Origin: Palaemon carinicauda
Taxonomy: Eukaryota; Arthropoda; Malacostraca; Decapoda; Palaemonidae
Reading direction: 5' to 3'
NCBI RefSeq assembly: GCF_036898095.1
Contig: NC_090744.1
Coordinates: 11,184,920 to 11,248,919, forward strand
Length of the DNA: 64,000 bases
Shown: piece by piece, positions 42,531-51,688 of the stretch
Position numbering within the stretch: position 1 is the first letter of the stretch
Layout: the number at the start of each line of letters is the position of its first letter
The notes under the pieces: model-generated
What the model was told of the DNA's origin: nothing
Seen by the model: only the letters and a program-made list of their open reading frames with translations
The model's database searches: none
Program-made: the position numbers and the translations under genes

Positions 42531-42840
42531 GGTTATTATCATTATTAATTGCTAAGCTACAACCCTAGTTGGAAACGCAGAATGCTATAAGCCCAGGGGC
42601 TTCAACAGGGAAAATAGCTCAGTGAGGAAAAGTATAGAAAAAATTAAATATTTTAAGAACAGTAGCATTAAAACAAATATCTCCAATATAAACTATAAAA
42701 ACTTTATTAAAACAAGAGGAAGAGAAATAAGATAGAATAGTGTGCCCGAGTGTACCCTCAAGCAAGAGAACTCTAACCCAAGACAGTGGAAGACCAAAAA
42801 ACAGAGGCTATGGCAAAACTCAAGACTAGAGAACATTTTA
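42531..42840 (-). repeat. R3 retroposon copy (minus)
   Basis: Minus-strand copy with landmark GCTTATAGCATTCTGCG and an ATTATTATT edge at 42533-42548. It ends near GACTAGAGAACATTTTAATG, where a plus-strand copy starts. Confidence 0.8.
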
Positions 42841-43087
42841 ATGTTGACCAGGCTGACATGAGTCTTTTTATAGTTTATATATGACATATCTGTTTTTGAC
42901 GTTGTTAATAGTTTATATAGGACATACCTGTTTTGACGCTGTTACTGTTTTTAGAATGATATAGTGTTAATTTATTCTCATCATTTATTTATTTCCTTAC
43001 TTCCTTTCCTCACTGGGCTATTTTTCCCTGTTGGAGCCCTTGGGCTTATAGCATCTTGCTTTTCCAACTAAGGTTGTAGCTTGGCTA

Positions 43088-43132
<45 letters not shown>
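42841..43132 (+). repeat. R3 retroposon copy (plus) with (TAA)n tail
   Basis: Begins GTTGACCAGGCTGACATGAG and ends CTAACTAAGG-like TTCCAACTAAGGTTGTAGCT plus TAA repeats at 43089-43132. After the tail, 43133-43160 resumes R3 head text (AACAGTTTGATTTTGGAGTG), so this copy is inserted into the preceding minus-strand copy. Confidence 0.78.
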
Positions 43133-43136
<4 letters not shown>

Positions 43137-43439
43137 CAGTTTGATTTTGGAGTGTCTTCTTCAAGAAAAGTTGCTTACCAAGAGAAAAGTGGGCACTGAA
43201 CAATTACAGTACAGTAACCCCTCGGGTGAAGGTGTTAATTAACACAATGAACACTGTTACGAATGACTCCATAGAAAATGGGATGGAAAGTCTCATTTCC
43301 TATGCACCCAGAAGTCCTTGCAAACAAAATCTCCAGTGTTTTGACTATGTTTCCTTACTATTTAAAGGTTTAAAGGCCGCTCATGCATGGCAGAGGCAAG
43401 GGACAGTGACACTGACCTAGAGACTGACCATATATACTT

Positions 43440-43645
43440 ATAATTAGCGCCCAAGCACTCCCTCTACCCAAGCTAAGACCGAGGAGGGCCAGGCAATGGC
43501 TGCTGGATACACCTATAGGCTCCCCCCATAAACCCACATCCATAGCTCACAAGGATGGTGAGGTTACAGCACCAAAGAAACTAACGACTTTGAGCGGGAT
43601 TCGAACGCCAGACCAGTCAGGGACGTTACCACATTGGCCACCACA
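43440..43645 (-). repeat. tRNA-derived SINE
   Basis: On the minus strand the 5' end has a Pol III A-box-like TGGCCAATGTGG (about 43630-43641) and, ~35 nt on, a B box GCGTTCGAATCCCGC (43596-43610). The tail shares words with the copy at 63685 (ACCTATAG/AATCTA, CTGCCTGGCCCTC). 43646-43959 is unassigned. Confidence 0.82.
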
Positions 43646-43959
43646 ACTGTTTTAATTACAGTGACCTTTTTTATAACAATGACTGGTTTTTTATGATGAC
43701 GAATGGTGGGAAAAAAGTTAAAAAAACATCAAGGTAAATATGTGATACTTTAATTTCTAGCCAAATACAAGAGCCATATATCTTTCCTACTTGGTATCTT
43801 AAATTCTATGCATTTCTGACCATGATTATTGGGGCAAAACACCCCGAGTTTTTGAACAATTATGGGAGACCCCAGTAGGAAACCAGTGTTTTTGAGGTGG
43901 TGAAATGCTTTAACAAGTGATTTGCAGCAGTAATAATGATCAGAAATTCAAAATATGTT

Positions 43960-44248
43960 ATTTTGATAATAAAATAAATTTTTGAATATACTTACCCGGT
44001 GATTATAATAGCTGCAGCTCTGCTGCTCGACAGAAAACTCTACGGAAAAAATCCGCCAGCGATCGCTATGCAGGTAGGGGGTGTACTTCAACAGCGCCAT
44101 CTGTCGTCCAGATACCCAGTACTCATTGTAAACAAAGAACTCAATTTTCTCCTCGGTCCACTGCGTCTCTATTGGGGAGGAAGGGAGGGTCCTTTAATTT
44201 ATAATCACCGGGTAAGTATATTCAAAAATTTATTTTATTATCAAAATA
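43960..44248 (-). repeat. 3' terminal repeat of copy D
   Basis: Ends are a perfect ~49-bp inverted pair (ATTTTGATAATAAAATAAAT at the left). The middle is the inverse of D's own 5' terminal repeat, including the D-specific CTCTACGGAAAAAATCCGCC. Confidence 0.87.
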
Positions 44249-44290
44249 AAATTTTTCAATATTTAACTTAGCCTGTGATTATAATAGCTG
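44199..44290 (-). repeat. Internal complementary region (ICR) of copy D
   Basis: 44199-44246 is the exact inverse of the outer 3' end (43960-44007). 44252-44290 is the inverse of the 5' extremity (50419-50457) with one mismatch (CCTGTG against CCGGTG). Spacer is AAAA where other copies have AACA. Confidence 0.88.
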
Positions 44291-44694
44291 ATTCACACCC
44301 AGGGGGGTGGGTAGAGACCAGCAATATATGTTTACATTATTATGAGCTAAGGATTTTTTATTTCATTTTAGAAGTTATCAAAATAACAAAAACAAAATAA
44401 ATAGGTACCTGGTAAGGAAGTCGACTTGAACAATTACTCTGCCTTTTTAAGTACGTCTTCCTTACGGAGCCTCGCGATCCTCTTAGGATGCTGAGCGACC
44501 CCTAGGATCTGAAGTATGAAGGGTTGCAACCCATACCACAGGACCTCATCAAAACCTCTAATCTAGGCGCTTCTCAAGAAAAGAATTTGACCACCCGCCA
44601 AATCAACCAGGATGCGAAAGGCTTCTTAGCCTTCCGGACAACCCAAAAACAACAATAAAAACATTTCAAGAGAAAGATTAAAAAGGTTATGGAA
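44291..44694 (-). other. 3' untranslated region of copy D
   Basis: Noncoding, parallel to 33439-33844 of copy C. No RNA gene is seen. Confidence 0.75.
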
Positions 44695-47334
44695 TTAGGG
44701 GATTGTAGTGGTTGAGCCCTCACCCACTACTGCACTCGCTGCTACGAATGGTCCCAGAGTGTAGCAGTCCTCGTAAAGAGACTGGACATCCTTAAGATAA
44801 AAAGACGCGAACACTGATTTGCTTCTCCAATAGGTTGCGTCCATTATACTTCGCAGAGATCTATTTTGTTTAAAGGCCACTGAAGTTGCGACAGCTCTAA
44901 CTTCATGTGTCCTTACCTTCAGCAAAGCTTGGTCTTCCTCACTCAGATGTGAATGAGCTTCTCGTATTAACAGTCTGATAAAATAGGATAAAGCATTCTT
45001 TGACATAGGCAAAGATGGTTTCTTAACTGAACACCATAAAGCTTCTGACTGTCCTCGTAAAGGTTTAGTTCGTCTTAGATAGAACTTAAGAGCTCTCACA
45101 GGGCATAAGACTCTTTCTAGTTCATTTCCAACCATATTCGATAGGCTTGGAATATCGAACGATTTCGGCCAAGGACGAGAAGGTAGCTCGTTTTTGGCTA
45201 GAAAACCAAGTTGTAGAGAACATGTAGCCGTTTCAGATGAAAATCCGATGTTCCTGCTGAAGGCGTGAATCTCACTGACTCTTTTAGCTGTGGCTAAGCA
45301 AACCAGGAAAAGAGTCTTTAAGGTGAGATCTTTAAATGAGGCTGATTGTAGCGGCTCGAACCTTTCTGACATGAGGAATCTTAGTACCACGTCTAAATTC
45401 CAACCAGGTGTAGCCAAACGACGCTCCTTCGTGGTCTCAAAAGACTTAAGGAGGTCCTGTAGATCTTTATTGTTGGAAAGATCTAAGCCTCTGTGACGGA
45501 AGACTGATGCCAACATGCTTCTGTAACCTTTGATAGTGGGAGCTGAAAGAGATCGTTCTTTCCTAAGGTATAAAAGGAAGTCAGCTATTTGAGTTACAGA
45601 GGTACTGGTCGAGGATACAGATACTGACTTGCACCAGTTTCGGAAGATTTCCCACTTCGATTGGTAGACACTAAGGGTGGATGTCCTCCTTGCTCTAGCA
45701 ATCGCCCTGGCTGCCTCCTTCGAAAAGCCTCTAGCTCTCGAGAGTCTTTCGATAGTCTGAAGGCAGTCAGACGAAGAGCGTGGAGGCCTTGGTGTACCTT
45801 CTTTACATGTGGCTGACGTAGAAGGTCCACCCTTAGAGGAAGCGTTCTGGGAACGTCCACTAGCCATCGAAGTACCTCGGTGAACCATTCTCTCGCGGGC
45901 CAGAGGGGAGCAACTAACGTCAACCTTGTCCCTTCGTGAGAGGCGAACTTCTGCAGTACCTTGTTGACAATCTTGAACGGGGGGAATGCATATAGGTCTA
46001 GATGTGACCAATCTAGGAGAAAGGCATCTATATGAGCTGCTGCTGGGTCCGGGATTGGTGAGCAATATATTGGGAGCCTCTTGGTCATCGAGGTTGCGAA
46101 GAGATCTATGGTTGGCTGGCCCCATGTGGCCCAAAGTCTCTTGCACACATCCTTGTGTAGGGTCCATTCTGTTGGAATGATTTGTCCCTTTCGACTGAGG
46201 CAATCTGCCATGACATTCAAGTTGCCTTGGATGAACCTCGTTACTAGCGAAATGTTTTGACCTTTTGACCAGGTGAGGAGGTCCCTTGCGATCTCGTACA
46301 ACGTCATAGAGTGGGTCCCTCCTTGCTTGGAGATGTACGCCAAAGCCGTGGTGTTGTCCGAGTTCACCTCCACCACTTTGCCTTGAAGGAGAGACTTGAA
46401 GCTTTTCAAGGCCAGATGAACTGCCAGTAGCTCCTTGCAGTTGATATGCATTGTCCTTTGACTCGAGTTCCAAGTTCCCGAGCATTCCCGACCGTCTAAT
46501 GTCGCGCCCCAGCCTGTGTCCGAGAAGAGAACGTGGTTGGGAGCCTGAACAGCCAGGGGCAGACCCTCTCTGAGGCTGATACTGTCCTTCCACCAAGTCA
46601 GGCAAGACTTCATCTTCTCGGAAATGGGGATCGAGACCGCTTCTAGCGTCTTGTCCTTTTTCCAGTAAACAGCTAGGTGATATTGAAGAGGACGGAGGTG
46701 TAGTCTTCCTAACGATACGAACTGTTCCAGGGATGATAGTGTCCCTATCAGACTCATCCACTGCCTGACTGAACATCGTTCCTTCTTCAGCATGTTCTGG
46801 ATGCATAACTGGGCTTGGCTTGTTCTGGGGGCCGACGGAAAAGCCCGAAAAGCTAGACTGTGAATCTCCATCCCTAAATACACAATAGTTTGGGATGGGA
46901 CCACTTGAGACTTTTCCATATTGACAAGGAGACCCAATTCCTTGGTCAGATCTAGAGTCCACTTTAGATCCTTCAGACAGCGACGACTGGAAGAAGCTCT
47001 TAGAAGCCAGTCGTCCAAATAGAGGGAGGCTCGGATGTCCGCTAAATGAAGGAATTTGGCTACATTCCTCATCAGCCTCGTAAACACAAGAGGAGCTGTG
47101 CTTAGGCCAAAGCACAGGGCTTGAAACTGGTAGACAACCTTTTCGTAAACAAATCTCAGAAAAGGTTGGGAGTCTGGGTGGATGGGGACGTGGAAGTATG
47201 CGTCCCTTAGGTCTAAAGAGACCATCCAGTCTTCCCTTCTGACCGCTGCTAGAACGGACTTTGTGGTCTCCATGGAGAACGTCTGCTTTGTGACAAAGAC
47301 ATTCGGCGCACTGACGTCTAGCACCGGCCTCCAC
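44695..47334 (-). CDS. Tyrosine recombinase ORF (YR), DIRS copy D, 879 codons
   Basis: Same layout as copy C. Catalytic residues: Arg 685 (AKRVSEIHAF), His 810 and Arg 813 (HEVRAVATSVAF), Tyr 846 (FASFYLKDV), all present. Three residues are missing in the overlap part because of the 9-bp deletion that also affects RNase H. The N-terminal ~560 codons overlap RT/RNase H. Differences from copy C in the catalytic half are few and mostly conservative (for example Q-to-R in SLRSIMDA). Confidence 0.88.
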   Translation of the reverse strand: MEAGARRQCAECLCHKADVLHGDHKVRSSSGQKGRLDGLFRPKGRILPRPHPPRLPTFSEICLRKGCLPVSSPVLWPKHSSSCVYEADEECSQIPSFSGHPSLPLFGRLASKSFFQSSLSEGSKVDSRSDQGIGSPCQYGKVSSGPIPNYCVFRDGDSQSSFSGFSVGPQNKPSPVMHPEHAEEGTMFSQAVDESDRDTIIPGTVRIVRKTTPPSSSISPSCLLEKGQDARSGLDPHFREDEVLPDLVEGQYQPQRGSAPGCSGSQPRSLLGHRLGRDIRRSGMLGNLELESKDNAYQLQGATGSSSGLEKLQVSPSRQSGGGELGQHHGFGVHLQARRDPLYDVVRDRKGPPHLVKRSKHFASNEVHPRQLECHGRLPQSKGTNHSNRMDPTQGCVQETLGHMGPANHRSLRNLDDQEAPNILLTNPGPSSSSYRCLSPRLVTSRPICIPPVQDCQQGTAEVRLSRRDKVDVSCSPLARERMVHRGTSMASGRSQNASSKGGPSTSATCKEGTPRPPRSSSDCLQTIERLSRARGFSKEAARAIARARRTSTLSVYQSKWEIFRNWCKSVSVSSTSTSVTQIADFLLYLRKERSLSAPTIKGYRSMLASVFRHRGLDLSNNKDLQDLLKSFETTKERRLATPGWNLDVVLRFLMSERFEPLQSASFKDLTLKTLFLVCLATAKRVSEIHAFSRNIGFSSETATCSLQLGFLAKNELPSRPWPKSFDIPSLSNMVGNELERVLCPVRALKFYLRRTKPLRGQSEALWCSVKKPSLPMSKNALSYFIRLLIREAHSHLSEEDQALLKVRTHEVRAVATSVAFKQNRSLRSIMDATYWRSKSVFASFYLKDVQSLYEDCYTLGPFVAASAVVGEGSTTTIP

Positions 47335-47834
47335 CCTCCTGTCTTCTTTGCCACTAAGAAGAGACGGTTGTAGAAGCCCGGGGTTTGATGGTCCAGGACT
47401 TTGACTACCGCTCCCTTTTCTAGTAAGAGAGACACTTCCTGTTTCAATGCTCGTCTCTTGTCTTCCTCTCTGTACCTGGGAGAGAGATCGATGAGAGATG
47501 TTGCTAGAGGGGGTTTTCGCACAAACGGGATCTTGTACCCCTCTCTGAGCAACTTCACAGATTGTGCATCTGCGCCTCTCTTCTCCCAGGTCTGCCAGAA
47601 GTTCTTGAGTCTGGCTCCCACTGCTGTCTGAAGAAGCTGGCAGTCAGACTCTGCCTTTAAAGGACTTGATTCCTTTCTTCTTTCCACGTCTCCCTTCGGC
47701 ACGAGCACCTCCTCTGCTGGAGGCTCTGCCACGAAAGGGCGGAATAAATCGGGACGCTTGAGTGTCCATCCTTGGTCTAGCTGACAAGGTAGGCAAAGGG
47801 GTGGCTTTGCGAGCAGAGGACGCAACCAGGTCAT
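45594..47834 (-). CDS. RT / RNase H / methyltransferase-like polyprotein, DIRS copy D, 746 codons
   Basis: RT: fingers GWRPVLDVSAPNVF (residues 167-180), motif A SLDLRDAYFHVPI with Asp 208, motif B QALCFGLSTAPLVF (238-251), motif C YLDD at 272-275. RNase H has FSDTGWGATLDG where copies B and C have FSDASDTGWGATLDG: three residues next to the first catalytic Asp are deleted, possibly reducing activity. Other RNase H blocks (KELLAVHLAL, SDNTTALAYISKQGG, NVMADCLSRKG) and the methyltransferase-like tail are intact. Overlaps gag by 191 nt. The first Met may not be the real start. Confidence 0.9.
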   Translation of the reverse strand: MTWLRPLLAKPPLCLPCQLDQGWTLKRPDLFRPFVAEPPAEEVLVPKGDVERRKESSPLKAESDCQLLQTAVGARLKNFWQTWEKRGADAQSVKLLREGYKIPFVRKPPLATSLIDLSPRYREEDKRRALKQEVSLLLEKGAVVKVLDHQTPGFYNRLFLVAKKTGGWRPVLDVSAPNVFVTKQTFSMETTKSVLAAVRREDWMVSLDLRDAYFHVPIHPDSQPFLRFVYEKVVYQFQALCFGLSTAPLVFTRLMRNVAKFLHLADIRASLYLDDWLLRASSSRRCLKDLKWTLDLTKELGLLVNMEKSQVVPSQTIVYLGMEIHSLAFRAFPSAPRTSQAQLCIQNMLKKERCSVRQWMSLIGTLSSLEQFVSLGRLHLRPLQYHLAVYWKKDKTLEAVSIPISEKMKSCLTWWKDSISLREGLPLAVQAPNHVLFSDTGWGATLDGRECSGTWNSSQRTMHINCKELLAVHLALKSFKSLLQGKVVEVNSDNTTALAYISKQGGTHSMTLYEIARDLLTWSKGQNISLVTRFIQGNLNVMADCLSRKGQIIPTEWTLHKDVCKRLWATWGQPTIDLFATSMTKRLPIYCSPIPDPAAAHIDAFLLDWSHLDLYAFPPFKIVNKVLQKFASHEGTRLTLVAPLWPAREWFTEVLRWLVDVPRTLPLRVDLLRQPHVKKVHQGLHALRLTAFRLSKDSRELEAFRRRQPGRLLEQGGHPPLVSTNRSGKSSETGASQYLYPRPVPL

Positions 47835-50076
47835 GAGTGTCCTTCTGTATCAAAGAAGCAGCAATCTCCTTAATCAAGTCCTCTGGAAAGAGGCACTTAG
47901 AAAGAGGAGCAAACAGAAGTTCGGATCTTTGACAAGGTGTCACTCCAGCTGACAGGAAAGAGCAAAGGTTCTCACGTTTCTTGAGGACTCCGGACACGAA
48001 CGATGCAGCAAGCTCATTAGACCCGTCACGTACGGCCTTGTCCATGCAGGACATGATGAGCAAGGAAGTCTCCTTCTCTGTCGGAGAGATCTTCCTGCTT
48101 AGAGCTCCCAGACACCAGTCTAAAAAGTTGAAGACCTCGAAGGCTCTAAATATCCCTTTCAAAAGGTGGTCTAGGTCCGAAGATGACCAACATATTTTCG
48201 AGCGTCTCATGGCTAGCCTGCGGGGAGAGTCTACAAGACTTGAGAAGTCGCCCTGGGCAGAGGCAGGAACTCCCAAGCCGAGAACTTCTCCCGTGGCATA
48301 CCAGACGCTCGATCTAGAAGAGAGTCTAGCAGGGGGAAACGTAAAGGCTGTCTTCCCTAGACTCTTTTTGGACTGCATCCATTCTCCTATCACTCGTAAA
48401 GCTCTCTTGGACGAGCGTGCGAGGACGAGTCTAGTAAAGGCAGGCGAGGATGACGGCATACCTAAAACAAACTCTGACGGAGGAGAGCGCGGAGCCACAG
48501 ACACAAACTGGTCCGGAAACATCTCTTTGAACAAAGCTAAAACCTTTCTAAAGTCCAAAGAGGGTTGCGTGGACTTAGGCTCGTCAAGATCCGAATGTGG
48601 TTCATCAACGTGAGCAGAACCATCATCATCCGAAAGTCCATCATCCGAGTATTGAGGAGGAAGCGGCAATAGAGTAGGTAACGGCTGGATAGCTGAGTCC
48701 GGTCGCACGGATGCATGCGTGACTGAGCCGGCCGCAACGTCATGGAACTGTTGCCCAGTCTGTGAGCTGGCAACAACCATAGCAGCGCGGGGACGCACAG
48801 CGTCTACTCCAGACTGTCTAGCCTGATGTGGGTGAGCAGTGGCAACCACACTGGGTTGCGGAGGTTGACGCACCGCGTCAAAACAAAACAACTCTGACGG
48901 TTGTTGTACCTCGCGAACGTCAACGGAAGGCTCCGTGCGTCGCTGAACGTCAACATGCGGCTGGCAGGGTACACTGGAACGCATGGGTGGCGGAACTCTC
49001 TCAACTGGAGTGCGCAAGAAGGTTGCCTCAGCGTCCACAGGACGCACAACCGAGTGTGTGGTTGGTTGTAGGCAAGAGGCTGGTGCAGCAGCAACCTTCT
49101 CCGCACGAAAGTCCTGCATCAGAGACGTTAATTGTGACTGCATGTTCTGCAGCAAAGACCACTTAGGGTCTGCAGGAGCAGGTGCGGCGACAGACGGTGT
49201 AACTGTCTGAGGCGGTACCGCTTTGCCTCTCTTAGGAGGTGAGCAGTCATCGGAAGACTGCAGCGAGTCCGAACTGACCCAGTGGCTACAGCTGGGCCGT
49301 TGGACTTGCGCGGAAGGGACCGACTTGCGCTTTAACGGTCGTGAGACCTTGGTCCATGGTTTCTTGCGAGAAACCTCTTCCGCAGACGAGGTATAAATGG
49401 GCTCTCTCGTCTTTGTGCGGCAGGGGCGATCTTGGGAAGATGCGCCCGGTACCACGGAGGGAACGTCTGTTCGCTGATTAAAGCCTCTCGAACCCATTGG
49501 TCGTACGACATTGCTTCTCCCCTGGACTTGGGAGCTTGCAAGAGGTCCCGGACTAGGAGGACGACAGGCACGAACAGACGAACCCTCAAGCGCAACACTA
49601 TCCACAACACTATCACTCACTTTACCACTTCCCACTGCACTTTTACACTTCAGCTCCTTGACGTCCGCCATGAGCTGGTTACGGTCACTAGCCAGGGACT
49701 CAACTCTCTCCCCCAGAGCTTGGATGGCACGCATCATATCAGCCATCGAAGGTTCCTGAGTGCCAGAAGGGGGATTAGGAGCAACCACTACAGGGGAAGG
49801 AATAGGTTGTGGGGCATGAGGAGAGGAAATATCAACAGAACGAGAGGAACTTCTCCTGACTCTATCTCTCTCTAGCCTACGTGTATATTTTTGGAATTCG
49901 ATAAAATCGAATTCCGAAAGCCCAACGCATTCCTCACATCGATCTTCCAATTGACAGGTTTTATCCTGACAATTGGAACAAACAGTGTGAGGATCGATAG
50001 AGGCCTTCGGAAGACGCCTTGAACAGTCCCTAGCATTACACTTCCTGAATTTTGGGACTTGAGAAGGGTCAGCCAT
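47644..50076 (-). CDS. Gag-like protein, DIRS copy D, 810 codons
   Basis: N-terminal cysteines at 13, 18, 33, 36, 41, 47 and 50, then a basic stretch, a helical segment and a Ser/Pro-rich middle. A conserved helical region (DFRKVLALFKEMFPDQF, SGVLKKRENLCSFLSAG) and a basic Gly/Arg/Lys C-terminus (RGRASSRGGARAEGRRGKKK) follow. About 90-95% like copy C by eye, with most differences in the disordered middle. Intact. Family assignment rests on position and composition, not on a known Gag fold. Confidence 0.85.
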   Translation of the reverse strand: MADPSQVPKFRKCNARDCSRRLPKASIDPHTVCSNCQDKTCQLEDRCEECVGLSEFDFIEFQKYTRRLERDRVRRSSSRSVDISSPHAPQPIPSPVVVAPNPPSGTQEPSMADMMRAIQALGERVESLASDRNQLMADVKELKCKSAVGSGKVSDSVVDSVALEGSSVRACRPPSPGPLASSQVQGRSNVVRPMGSRGFNQRTDVPSVVPGASSQDRPCRTKTREPIYTSSAEEVSRKKPWTKVSRPLKRKSVPSAQVQRPSCSHWVSSDSLQSSDDCSPPKRGKAVPPQTVTPSVAAPAPADPKWSLLQNMQSQLTSLMQDFRAEKVAAAPASCLQPTTHSVVRPVDAEATFLRTPVERVPPPMRSSVPCQPHVDVQRRTEPSVDVREVQQPSELFCFDAVRQPPQPSVVATAHPHQARQSGVDAVRPRAAMVVASSQTGQQFHDVAAGSVTHASVRPDSAIQPLPTLLPLPPQYSDDGLSDDDGSAHVDEPHSDLDEPKSTQPSLDFRKVLALFKEMFPDQFVSVAPRSPPSEFVLGMPSSSPAFTRLVLARSSKRALRVIGEWMQSKKSLGKTAFTFPPARLSSRSSVWYATGEVLGLGVPASAQGDFSSLVDSPRRLAMRRSKICWSSSDLDHLLKGIFRAFEVFNFLDWCLGALSRKISPTEKETSLLIMSCMDKAVRDGSNELAASFVSGVLKKRENLCSFLSAGVTPCQRSELLFAPLSKCLFPEDLIKEIAASLIQKDTHDLVASSARKATPLPTLSARPRMDTQASRFIPPFRGRASSRGGARAEGRRGKKKGIKSFKGRV

Positions 50077-50457
50077 TTTGAATTGGTCAAAGGGGAATTC
50101 AAAAACTATCCAAAGTCATCAACAAATAATCCGTAATCAAAAAAAGAATGCAAGGATTTATTGAAGAGAAAGCCTGCACAGCGAAAGCTCAAAACTAGAA
50201 TAGTGTACTTCACCAAAAAGTTGTGAAAACAAATCCAGTTAGCAACAGCGAATTAGTAGGTCTTGCCGGTAGCACGACAGAGAGAAAATGGAGTTCTTTG
50301 TTTACAATGAGTACTGGGTATCTGGACGACAGATGGCGCTGTTGAAGTACACCCCCTACCTGCATAGCGATCGCTGGCGGATTTTTTCCGTAGAGTTTTC
50401 TGTCGAGCAGCAGAGCTGCAGCTATTATAATCACCGGCTAAGTTAAATATTGAAAAA
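50077..50457 (-). repeat. 5' leader and 5' terminal repeat of copy D
   Basis: 50280-50457 is the inverse of the middle of D's 3' terminal repeat (44005-44150). It ends TTAAATATTGAAAAAA. The 50077-50279 leader matches that of copy C. Confidence 0.85.
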
Positions 50458-50559
50458 AGCACAAGATAATCAGTTGGAAATATATATGGTTCATGTAAGT
50501 GGCTGCAAATTAGGGTAGTTTGTAGCGCTACGGCCAAGCGTCCTAATTTGCTTATTATC

Positions 50560-51275
50560 GCTCCCAGTTTATAATATTCCCATTTTCTATGAATGAAAAC
50601 GGATCTGGCCGTCACCCTACAAAGGCTCCATATACAGCGATTTTGAAAATTAATCATGTAAGTACACATGGATTTCAGTATTTAACTATGTAGTTAATTA
50701 TATTGTTGTGTAAGGGGGGGTCTGGGGGGGTGAAGCCCCCTGGGTAAGGACACGGCTTTAAGCATAGGTTAGGTGGGTTTTTTAAGTTAGTTTCTCCCGC
50801 CAAAATAGTTTTTGGAACGACGGCCACAGTTCAGAATATTCCCGTTTTCTATGAGCTCGATTTTAGAACGACGGCCACAGTCCACCCCACTTATAATATT
50901 ACCATTTTCTATGAATGAAAACGGATCTGGCCGTCACCCTTCAAAGGCTCCATATTCAGCGATTTCGAATATTAACCATGTAAGTACACATGGATTTCAG
51001 TATTTAACTATGTAGTTAATTATATTGTTGTGTAAGGGGGGGGGGGACCCCCCCCTGGGTAAGGACATGGCTTTTAGCATAGGTTAGGTGGTTTTTTTAA
51101 GTTAGCTTCTCCCGCCAAGATCGTTTTTAAAACGACGGCCACAGTTCAGAATATTCCTGTTTTCTACGAGCTCGATTTTAGAACGACAGCCACAGTCCAC
51201 CCCACTTTATAATACAGTATTCCCATTTTCTATGAATGAAAACGGATCTGGCCATAACCCTACAAAGGCTCTGCA
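50560..51275 (+). repeat. Imperfect tandem duplication, ~321-bp unit, just over two copies
   Basis: AATGAAAACGGATCTGGCC occurs near 50590, 50912 and 51235. Each of the first two units also carries ATGTAAGTACACATGGATTT, a G run with a following C run (50715-50742, 51036-51056) and CAGAATATTCC-GTTTTCTA. 51275-51430 holds a smaller pair (TGGCTCGTTATGCTCGCAAA / TGGCTCGCTACGCTCGCAAA). Confidence 0.85.
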
Positions 51276-51597
51276 AATTAAAGTATAGTTATCTATGATT
51301 CACTCCACGTCCTTTTAATGATTTTTGTTCCACCATGGCTCGTTATGCTCGCAAAATTAACATTACCTCATTGCTCTTATGGTTTTCTGCTTAGCCGTGG
51401 CTCGCTACGCTCGCAAAATTAACATTACTTATATGCTCCTATAGTCTTGCAAGCAAACGGTGAGTGTTTTTCTCATGATCGATTGCCGACACTGATGAAA
51501 TTACACTACATTTTGAAAAAAATTACACCAACTTACAAAATGGATTGCATTTCCCTCTTGGAAATATTTTTCTGTGATGGTGGTAAAGCTGATATTG

Positions 51598-51602
<5 letters not shown>

Positions 51603-51684
<82 letters not shown>
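51603..51684 (+). repeat. (GA)n microsatellite
   Basis: Pure GA run of 82 bp. ORFs across it on both strands are artefacts. 51685-52360 is AT-rich, without a recognised gene. Confidence 0.97.

Positions 51685-51688
<4 letters not shown>

Larger units (their letters stand above)
43960..50457 (-). mobile_element. DIRS-like retrotransposon copy D, full length
   Basis: Complete layout read on the minus strand: 5' terminal repeat (50457-50280), leader, gag, RT/RNase H, YR, 3' UTR, ICR (44290-44199), 3' terminal repeat (to 43960). All three long frames are open. The outer 3' flank is TGTT(A); the 5' flank is AGCACAAG. Two features weaken it: a 9-bp deletion in RNase H and a Leu-to-Pro change near RT residue 176 relative to copy C. 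Confidence 0.92.
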
